A DNA stretch of 64,000 nt from Haemaphysalis longicornis. Taxonomy: Eukaryota; Arthropoda; Arachnida; Ixodida; Ixodidae. The notes beneath the pieces are model-generated. The model made no database searches. It was not told where the DNA came from and saw nothing but the letters and a program-made list of their open reading frames with translations. The stretch is from NCBI GenBank assembly GCA_013339765.2, contig CM023454.1, positions 133,627,399 through 133,691,398 of the forward strand, given 5' to 3'. How positions within the stretch are numbered: the first letter of the stretch is position 1; each line of letters opens with the position of its first letter. Positions 55,829 to 64,000 of this stretch are shown here, in pieces. The position numbers and the translations under genes were made by a program.

Positions 55829-55909
55829 CCGCCGGTAGCGTAGTGGTCTTTATCGCCAGACCCAACTTTTGTATTCTTCTGGAGGTCGTGGGTCGGATCC
55901 CACCTGCGG
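55829..55909 (+). pseudogene. tRNA-like copy 4
   Basis: Extra bases in the D loop and a 9-10 nt insertion in the anticodon region; 3' acceptor strand damaged. Confidence 0.5.
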
Positions 55910-56412
55910 CTATTAGATAATCCAAGTTAGGTAGCAGCTTTTTCTTTCACTTTCGGATATTTCGATTTCTTTCCGAATTCTTAATAATCTCCCCGTTTCA
56001 TGATCTACCACATCCTCCCGAGATTGCTTTCCGAGGTTTTTCTCGACTGCCAACCCTTATTTCTATTGTTTATTTTCAACGAGCCCCTCATTTCCTATTC
56101 GGATGATTCGCTACATGCAGGGTAGCGAGGGCCTCTGTTCTGAAGGGCAGTCTTTTGCCAAAGGAAGCTTAAGAGGGTTCAAAGCTGGTCGACCACTCTG
56201 GACATGTCGTAGACACTCGAGTCACGACCCAGGGGTTAAAAAGAAGGAAAATCCCCTTTCCCCGATTGCCAGTCCGAATGGCGCTGGCTACCACTTCCCC
56301 ACGTGGGAGGGGCGCAGGAATAAACATACCTGTACCACAAACATAAATACCCCAGAAACTTCCTTCCCGTCCCTCTTGCCCCCCCCTTCACAGAATGGGA
56401 AAACAAATCGCC

Positions 56413-56510
56413 CCGCCGGTAGCGTAGTGGTTTCGCATCCGTCTTTCAGACCGATCGTATTGGAACTTATGGAGGTCGTGGGTTTCGGATGCCGCCCACC
56501 TCGAGGCGGG
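56413..56510 (+). pseudogene. tRNA-like copy 5
   Basis: Most altered copy: about 25 extra bases spread through D, anticodon and T arms. Confidence 0.5.
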
Positions 56511-56993
56511 CATTTTTTCTCCATTTCTTTCTTCTTTCCAAATTCTCAGTAATCTGTTTCAATCCTGATCTACCACATCCTCCCCTTTGAATATAACTTT
56601 CCTCGAGGCGATTCCCTTTTCTCGACTGCCCCCAACAAGGGAAGGGACTTATTTCTGTGTTTATTTTCGGAAAGTGACTACGAGCCCCTCATTTCCTAGG
56701 CGTTCTTATTCGATGAACTACATGCATAGCGAGGGGCCTCTGTTCAAGACGCAAAGCGGGAGGGCAGTCTGCATGCGTCACATGCCAAAGGGGAGCTTGA
56801 TAAGTACTGGTTCAAAGCTGTTCAACGGTCGACCACTCTCGACATGTCGTAGACACTCGAGTCACGACCCGGGGGTTAAAAGAAGGTCCCCTTCACCCCG
56901 ATTAGTCCGAATGGCGCTGGCTAAACCACCCCCAAGCACAGGAAACAAACATACCTAACATAAATACCCCAGAAAGTGAATGGGAAAATCGCC

Positions 56994-57065
56994 CCGCCGG
57001 TAGCGTAGTGGTTATCGCACCAGACCGGTATTCTGGAGGTCGTGGGTTCGGATCCACCTGGCGGG
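56994..57065 (+). pseudogene. tRNA-like copy 6
   Basis: Identical to copy 1 except for one C missing from the T stem. Confidence 0.5.
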
Positions 57066-57454
57066 CATTTTTCTTCACTTTCTTTCTTTCTTTCCAATTC
57101 TTAATCTGTTTCAATGATCTACCACATCCTCCCCTTTGCTTTCCGAGGTTTTCTCGAGCTGCCAACCTTATTTCTGTGTTATTTTCGAACGAGCCCCTCA
57201 TTTCCTATTCTGATTCGCTACATGCATAGCGAGGGCCTCTGTTCTGGCAGTCTTGGTGCCAAGGGAAGCTTAAGAGGGTTCAACGCTGGTCGACCACTCT
57301 GGACGTGTCGTAGACACTCGAGTCACGACCCGGGGGTTAAAAAGAAGGTCCCCTTCACCCCGATTAGTCCGAATGGCGCTGGCTACCACCCCCAAGCACA
57401 GGAAACAAACATACCTAACATAAATACCCCCAGAAAGTGAATGGGAAAATCGCC

Positions 57455-57530
57455 CCGCCGGCATTAGCGTAGTGGTTATCGCACCAGACCGGTATCTGGA
57501 CGGTCGTGGGTTCGGATCCCACCTGGCGGG
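57455..57530 (+). pseudogene. tRNA-like copy 7
   Basis: Three or four extra bases after the acceptor strand and small changes in the anticodon stem. Confidence 0.5.
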
Positions 57531-57917
57531 CATTTTTTCTTCACTTTCTTTCTTTCTTTCCAAATTCTTAATCTGTTTCAATGACTACCACATCCTCCCC
57601 TTTGCTTTCCGAGGTTTTCTCGACTGCCACCCTTATTTCTGTGTTATTTCAACGAGCCCCTCATTTCCTATTCTGATTCGCTACATGCATAGCGAGGGCC
57701 TCTGTTCTGGCAGTCTTGTTGCCAAAGGGAGCTTAAGAGGGTTTTCAAAGCTGGTCGACCACTCTGGACAGTGTCGTAGACACTCGAGTCACACCCGGGG
57801 GTTAAAAAGAAGGTCCCCTTCACCCGATTAGTCCGATGGCGCTGGCTACCACCCCCAAGCACAGGAAACAAAAACATTACCTAACATAATACCCCAGAAA
57901 GTGAATGGGAAATCGCC

Positions 57918-57990
57918 CCGCCGGTAGCGTAGTGGTTATCGCACCAGACCGGTATTCTGGAGGTCGTGGGTTCGGATCCCACCTGGCGGG
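57918..57990 (+). tRNA. tRNA-like copy 8, intact cloverleaf
   Basis: Base-for-base identical to copy 1 over all 73 nt. Terminator-like T5 four bases downstream. Confidence 0.55.
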
Positions 57991-58383
57991 TCATTTTTCT
58001 TCACTTTCTTTCTTTCTTTCCAAATTCTTAATCTGTTTCAATGATCTACCCACATCCTCCCCTTTTGCTTTCCGAGGTTTCTCGACTGCCAACCCTATTT
58101 CTGTGTTATTTTCAACGAGCCCCTCATTTTCCTATTTCTGATTCGCTACATGCATAGCGAGGGCCTCTGTTCTGGCAGTCTTGTTGCCAAAGGGAAAAAA
58201 GCTTAAGAGGGTTCAAGCTGGTCGACCACTCTGGACGTGTCGTAGACACTCGAGTCACGACCCGGGGGTTAAAAAGAAGGTCCCCTTCACCCGATTAGTC
58301 CGAATGGCGCTGGCTACCACCCCCAAGCAAGGAAACAACATACCTAACATTAAATACCCCAGAAAGTGAATGGGAAAATCGCC

Positions 58384-58456
58384 CCGCCGGTAGCGTAGTG
58401 GTTATCGCACCCAGACCGTATTCTGGAGGTCGTGGGTTCGGATCCCACCTGGCGGG
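58384..58456 (+). pseudogene. tRNA-like copy 9
   Basis: One C gained and one G lost around the anticodon stem; otherwise like copy 1. Confidence 0.5.
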
Positions 58457-58568
58457 CAATTTTTTCTTCACTTTCTTTCTTTCTTTCCAAATTCTTAATC
58501 TGTTTCAATGATCTACCACATCCTCCCCTTTGCTTTCCGAGGTTTTAGACTGCCAACCCTTATTTCTG

Positions 58569-58570
58569 TG

Positions 58571-58602
<32 letters not shown>

Positions 58603-58665
58603 ATTTATATCAACACACATATATATATATATTATATATATATATATGTATATATATATACTACA
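58569..58665 (+). repeat. (AT)n microsatellite, right border of the array
   Basis: AT dinucleotides with short interruptions; begins within the unit spacer after ttatttctgtg. Confidence 0.9.
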
Positions 58666-58669
58666 CTAT

Positions 58670-59057
58670 GCATATACACTCAAACACGTGTGCAAGCATT
58701 CATTCAGTACTGCTAACAACGTAGGTTCGATTGATTTGTCCAGGGGCTTGCAAGAAGGTAGTCCTCAAATTCCGAAGCAATCCGAGATAGAACGACATAT
58801 TCCGGTAATGCTTTCAAGTGACGTATTGTACGTGCAAAAAAGTATATGCGTAAGTGTTGATGCGGAGTGGTGGTACCATGAAAGCCCGGCTATTTGCATT
58901 TCGCATGTCTCTGCCTTGTCTGCAATGATGACTGTTTAGGAAAAAATGATAACAGTCCTGCACATATGTACAATTTTGCAAAATACGGACGTATATTTCA
59001 ATGCACGTAAAACAGATACTTAGACCTCTATTGATATTTTATTATTTATTTTACTAG
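58670..59057. other. No recognised feature
   Basis: Unique-looking DNA between the array and the RTE element. Confidence 0.5.
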
Positions 59058-59062
59058 GATAT

Positions 59063-59134
59063 GCAGCGATGGCGTAGAGGTAGAACACCCGCCTCGCGTG
59101 CAGAAGGACCGTGGTTCGAATCCCGGCGCCGGAC
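59063..59134 (+). promoter_or_regulatory. tRNA-like Pol III-type head of the RTE LINE
   Basis: A-box-like TGGCGTAGAGG (59070-59080) and a perfect B box GGTTCGAATCC (59113-59123). The anticodon loop region ctcgcgt suggests Ala (CGC) ancestry. It may supply internal Pol III promotion or be a captured tRNA or SINE. Confidence 0.6.
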
Positions 59135-59399
59135 AATTCCCACCGGATTAAAAAAAATCCGCGTATTGATGGAATTGCACAAAGGGGCTTGGGGTGCGGC
59201 CTGACCTCGGCGACCATTGCCGGTAATGCACTCCCTCACCAGAGCAGGATAGGCAATCCTGGTGTAGTAACGGCCACAACCTCCCATAAATACGCTAATT
59301 ACCCTCGGCCTTCAGTCCCCAGCGGCTGCGAAGCAACTGACCACGGCGGCGGTCAGACCTGTGACGCAGCAGAGGGTGCTAAGAATCCGTGGATCCGGA

Positions 59400-60427
59400 C
59401 AGACCGCCAGTGGAATCTGAACCTGGCAACGTTTAACGCGAGAACCTTATCTAGCAAAGCAAGTCTCGAGCTGTTGTTCGATGAATTAGAGGGCTATAAA
59501 TGGGGTGCAATAGGGCTTAGCGAGGTTAGGAGGGCAGGCGAAGCCTTTACGGTGCTGAGAAATGGACACGTCCTATGTTACCGGGGTCTAGAGGGCAGAA
59601 GAGAGCTGGGAGTGGATTTCTAGTCAATAAAAGCATAGCTGGCAAGATAGACGAATACTATAGCATTAGGGAAAGGGCAGCAGGTCTTGTAATTAGGCTC
59701 AATAAGAGGTACAAGCTCAAGGAGTTGCAGTGCTACGCGCCCACATCCAGCCACGACGACGAAGTTAGTGGAACGCTTCTATGAAGATGTGGAATCGGCA
59801 ATGGCTAAAGTAAAAACACAGTATACCGTAGTTATGGGGGACTTGAATGCTAAAGTAGGGAAGAATCAGGCTGGAGACAAGGCAGTTGGGAACTATGGTC
59901 TGGGCTGTAGAAATAGCATGGGGGACCTTCTAGTTGAGTTTGCAGAACGGAATAACCTAGGCATAATGAATACCTTCATCTGTAAACGGGAGAGTCGGAA
60001 GTGGACCTGGAGGAGCCCGAATGGAGAGAACAAAAATGAAATAGACCTCGTAATATGCGATAACCCTGGCGTCGTGCAGGATGTGGAAGTGCTCGGAAGG
60101 GTAAGGTGTAGTGACCACCGTATGGTAAGATCTCGAATTAGGCTAGATTTGAGAAGGGACCGCAACAAGCTAGTACGAAAGAAGCCGATAAATGAGCTAA
60201 CAGTAAGACGTAAAGTAGAAGAATTCAGGATCGCACTGCAGAACCGATATTCCGCCCTTAATGAGGAAGCCGAGCTTACGACACAGGAAGCCAGCGACAA
60301 CCTTACACGCATTATCAGGGAGTGTGCAGTAGAAGTTGGGAGCACTATGGCTAGACAGGATACTGGTAAACTTTCACAGGAGACGAAAGATCTAATCAGA
60401 GAAACGGCCAACCATGAGAATCTCTAA
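59400..60427 (+). pseudogene. RTE ORF: APE endonuclease
   Basis: NLATFNARTLSSKASLELL (about 59420-59475) starts the domain; IGLSEVRR (about 59510) holds the catalytic Glu; QCYAPTSSHDDE (about 59730); VVMGDLNAKVG (about 59830) holds the Asp-Asn pair; RKWTWRSPNGE (about 59998), NEIDLVIC (about 60035), VRCSDHRMVRSRI (about 60105) holds the final Asp-His pair. All catalytic positions are intact. Two frameshifts are seen: a one-base loss near 59613 (GVDF then stop, where GFLVNKSIAG continues in the next frame) and another near 59770 before ERFYEDVESAM. A shift near 60420 ends the linker frame. Confidence 0.85.
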
Positions 60428-60571
60428 CGCAGCTGACAGAATAGAACTAGCCGAGCTGTCGAAGTTAATCATAGCGCAAGACAGCTGACATACGGAAGTA
60501 TAATATGGAGAGGATCGAATACGCTGTAAAGAACGGAGGTAGCCTGAAAGCTGTGAAGAGACGTCCTTGGC

Positions 60572-62299
60572 GTGGGGAAAAATCAGATGTATGCACTTAA
60601 GGATAAGCAAGGCAATGTCATCACAAATAGGGATAAAATAGTCACAGTGGCCGAGGAGTTCTATACGGATCTGTACAGTAGCAGGGACATACAGGATAAT
60701 GCCCAACGAGACAGTAGTTCAGAGGAGATAGACATCCCACCAGTAACGACGAAGAAGTAAGGAAGGCTTTGAAAGAAATGAAAGGGGGCAAAGCACCTGG
60801 TGAGGATCAGATAACAGCAGACCTCTTGAAGGATGGCGGAGAAATTGTACTTGAAAAACTGACAACCTGTATACGCAATGCCTAATGACCGCAATGGTAC
60901 CGGAATCTTGGAAGAACGCGAACATCATCCTAATTCCATAAGAAGGGCGACATGAAGGACTTGAAAAATTATAGGCCGATCAGATTACTGTCAGTCGTCT
61001 ACAAGGTATTTACCAAGGTAATCGCTAACCGAATCTCTGCAACCTTAGATTTCAGTCAACCTAAAGAACAAGCAGTGTTCCTTAAAGGTTATTCAACAAT
61101 GGACCATATTCACACGATCAATCAGGTGATAGAAAAGTGCACTGAGTATACTGAACCCCCATATATAGCCTTCATAGATTATGAGAAAGCATTTGACTCG
61201 GTCGAATCCCTAGCAGTCATTCAGGCATTACGGAACCAGGGGGTAGGTGAGCATTATGTAAGAATACTAGAGGATATCTACAACGGGTCTACAGCTACCA
61301 TCATCCTCCATAGCGAGAGCAGCAAAATACCTATAAGGAAGGGTGTCAGACAAGGAGACACAATCTCTCCAATGTTATTCACAGCGTGCTTATAAGAAGT
61401 ATTCAGAACGTTGGATTGGGAACAGGTGGGAGTAAGGGTTAATGGAGAATACCTCAGTAACCTCAGATTTGCTGATGACGTTGCCTTGTTAAGTAACTCG
61501 GGGGACGGATTGCAAAGCATGCTTTCCGCACTGTGCGAACAGAGTAGAACCGTGGGCCTGAAAATTAATATGCAGAAAACTAAAGTAATGATCAATTAAC
61601 ATCGGGACAGCACAGCAGTTTGAGATAGGTGGCGAGGCAGTGGAAGTGGTAAGCGAATATACCTACTTAGGCCAAGTTGTGACCCCAGACCCCAACCATG
61701 AGACAGAGATAATTACAAGGATCAGAATGGGGTGGGGTGCATATGGCAGACATTCTCAGATAATGAATAGCAGCCTACCATTGTCACTGAAGAAGAAAGT
61801 GTATGACAGCTGCATCTTACCGGTACTCACCTACGGGGCAGAAACTTGGAGGCTCACTAAGAGGGTTCAACTTAAATTGAGAACGACTCAGCGGGCAATG
61901 GAGCGGAAAATGATAGGTGTAACATTAAGGGACAAGAAGAGAGCGGAGTGGGTCAGGGAAGCAAACGGTGTTAAAGACATATTAGTAGAAATTAAGAAGA
62001 AGAAATGGACGTGGGCAGGGCATGTAATGCGAAGGCAAGATAACCGTTGGTCATTAAGGGTAACAGAGTGGATCCCTAGAGAAGTCAAGCGTTGCAGGGG
62101 GCGGCAGAAAGTTAGATGGGCAGATGAGATCAAGAAGTTTGCGGGGATAAATTGGTCACAGGTGGCACAGGACCGAGATAATTGGAGAATAATGGGAGAG
62201 GCCTTTGCCCTGCAGTTTTATCATTTATCACCATTAGGCGCCATTGCACCCACATTTTCCGAAAGTGAGGATGAGGAATTCTTCAGGTTACCTTTATAA
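60572..62299 (+). pseudogene. RTE ORF: reverse transcriptase and C-terminal domain
   Basis: VITNRDKIVTVAEEFYTDLY (60610-60672) precedes the RT. A shift at about 60735 leads to ALKEMKGGKAPGED (about 60770), then KNYRPIRLLSVVYKVF (60964), AFIDYEKAFDSV (about 61162), RKGVRQGDTISPMLF (about 61337), a stop at 61393, then LRFADDVALLSNSG (about 61465) with an intact FADD site, INMQKTKVMIN (about 61567), and after another shift SEYTYLGQVV (61649), AETWRLTKR, GVTLRDKKRAEWVREANG and WTWAGHVMRRQDNRW (about 62010). From about 62216 the tail no longer resembles RTE. At least four breaks. Confidence 0.85.
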
Positions 62300-64000
62300 A
62301 ACACTTAAACAACGTTAAACGAGTGTACACTGTTCATCAATAGGCTTTGGGAAAAGCTGAGGCACAATGTCTAAAAATGAAACCATCTCTTACCCGTCCT
62401 CAATTTTTCCAACAGAACAAATTATTCCCCTACATGCTGCCACCAACCGCTGATAAGAGCAGAAAAAATGAGTGGCGACGGGTATTATAGGATGCCTTTT
62501 ATAGGAGAAGTCATCTTAAAAGATCTGGAATACTGTAGAAAGGCAATTTCTCTTTGAAGTCAGGTTGATAAAGTTTCCTTTAAAATGGCTTTGTACACAG
62601 GCTTGAGAGATTTATTGTGTAAGGGGATCAAAAGTTTGTTGAATTGAGTCGACGCGGTGCATAAGACTTGTACGAATGTAGACGACTATAAAAGAAACGA
62701 CTGTGATAACTAGGGTACTTGTAAAAATCCGTAAATTTTTTAGGTTCAGGAAAGTAGGTTGATCAGGCAACTGAAAGCAAGAAAACGCAGTTTCTAAGGG
62801 CAGCGAAAAGTAGTAGATAATTATGTGCAACTGCCATAACAGGGAAATCAAAGTTACAAGTGAAGTGTTATTTCATCGTCTTCAACAACCAGTTAACAAA
62901 GACACCAAATATGCAGGGACAAAGCGTAAATGCCTCAATAGGTGTAAATTTGGTTGGCTTCACTAAAAAGCAACAGGGTGAGTAAACGACAGCTGAGTGA
63001 AAAAATGTTTTATAAAATTGCGAAAATATATTTTTCTAAATTCGGTAGCTGAAAACAAAAAATACATGCAAATATTTAATAGACAATACACAAAGGCTTA
63101 GACTACATTAGTTTTGTGCAGACGGCGTAAACAGCGCATACTTTTTCCTGCCAGTTATTATATCAGCAAAATTTAGAAAAGGAAGCTCCAAAAAATTTAG
63201 TTGCCAAAACACTGCCGAAGATTTAGTGCTCTTTGCGGCTCTAGACGCTATTACTGTTTTTTTTTCAGACTACAATAAAAATTAAACCAAACGCATTCCA
63301 GAGCCCATTCTGAACAATTACACCTTTTGCTGTGTGACAGACAAAATCCTAGTGCTATTCGACTTATTCTAAACCTGAAGATGCGGCTTTTTTTTCAAAT
63401 ACCATGAACTGGCATTGTTATATCTCCCCTATGGTTCTGTCACAGTTACCGAAAAACAATTCCTTGGCCGTAACGGCATTTACCGTCTCAATGATCACCG
63501 GCGACTTTAAATCATTTGGCCAGTGTGCCTACCTAATCAACCCATCTCCTACATGTCGTAACAAAAGTAAAAACAATTATCCAGTCCATTTGTGCTCTCT
63601 CAAGCGGTTTGGTGTTGTATAACAACATTGCTTTGTTGAATCGGTCACTATAGGAGGAAGTAAAGAAAAGATACATTGGTCCATCCGAAGATGTCAACAC
63701 AGAAGTCGAAGTTTTTGCTTTATGCATACTGAGGGTTTTTCTTATGCCCTGCAGCATAGATTACGCTTCTTTGCTTTTGACCAGGATGGCATGTGACTAA
63801 CTTAGGATAAACTTACTATTCCCTCCCGCGTAGGTGGTCCCTACATCTTCTCACAATGTCTTTACGCCGAGCTCTTTTCTCTCAATATTTATTGAGACTT
63901 CTTTGAGGAAGCTAAGGACACGACCACCAATAAAACTTTTTAAGGCTTCCTCACACCAGACCATTTAGCAATCGGTAGCTGTATTCATGATAAAAGTTAG
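62300..64000. other. No recognised gene
   Basis: AT-rich DNA with short motif-less ORFs only. Confidence 0.5.

Larger units (their letters stand above)
59058..62299 (+). mobile_element. RTE-clade LINE with tRNA-like head
   Basis: Plus-strand single-ORF LINE: tRNA-like head (59063-59134), leader, endonuclease (about 59400-60160), linker, RT (about 60770-61600), C-terminal domain (61640-62230). The usual RTE 3' tail of GAT-type repeats is absent: similarity stops at about 62216 and the frame runs into unrelated sequence to 62299. Confidence 0.85.

Overview
This window looks like transposon-dense, non-genic DNA of a hard tick (Ixodidae, probably Metastriata). The evidence is a tRNA-derived SINE that resembles the tick SINE Ruka as I remember it, tick-style RTE, CR1/Jockey-like and I-like LINE remains, Ty3/Gypsy elements, a Penelope-like element, and abundant microsatellites. 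The species call is an inference from family recognition. I found no host protein-coding gene, rRNA or CRISPR array. Nearly every readable coding stretch is a decayed reverse transcriptase, endonuclease, integrase, gag or RNase H.

0.5-28.6 kb is one nested structure. An old minus-strand LINE (called LINE A here) can be followed in coding order from ORF1 near 28.56 kb to its 3' end near 0.47 kb, in pieces at 28.56-27.28, 18.20-17.74, 16.95-16.79, 12.96-12.55 and 1.85-0.47 kb. The gaps are later insertions. The first is a 9.1 kb Ty3/Gypsy element (18201-27277) with two LTRs, primer-binding site, polypurine tract and target duplication; its integrase lies upstream of its RT (Gmr1-like order). 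It carries a Penelope-like element, a TA-flanked fold-back MITE and a second TIR element. The second is a 770-bp Penelope-terminal-like fold-back with 13-bp target duplications. The third is a plus-strand CR1-like LINE (LINE E) carrying a SINE. The last is a 10.7 kb interval (1855-12549) bounded by a perfect 17-bp inverted repeat. That interval holds LINE B (CR1-like; PHD-finger ORF1; 5' tandem 261-bp promoter monomers), which itself holds an RNase H-bearing LINE C with 19-bp target duplications, followed by plus-strand LINE D.

28.6-34.6 kb is mostly featureless, with two LINE fragments and a perfect 20-bp-arm hairpin. 34.6-38.6 kb is a second, internally deleted Ty3/Gypsy element on the plus strand with both LTRs. 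38.6-40.6 kb is a minus-strand RTE copy with an internal 190-bp tandem duplication and a foreign block. 41-53 kb holds scattered fragments: a Helitron/PIF1-type helicase tail, a tRNA-like unit, LINE RTs, an integrase C-terminus with a possible LTR, and a gag-plus-endonuclease LINE.

54.4-58.6 kb is a tandem array of about 465-bp units, each with a 73-nt tRNA-like sequence; two copies are identical and fold as intact cloverleaves. The array is bounded on both sides by (AT)n tracts. 59.06-62.3 kb is an almost complete plus-strand RTE LINE with a tRNA-like head and most catalytic residues, but several frameshifts and no normal 3' tail. Coding here serves only element mobility (gag/ORF1 binding, endonuclease nicking, reverse transcription, integration), and every copy is broken.
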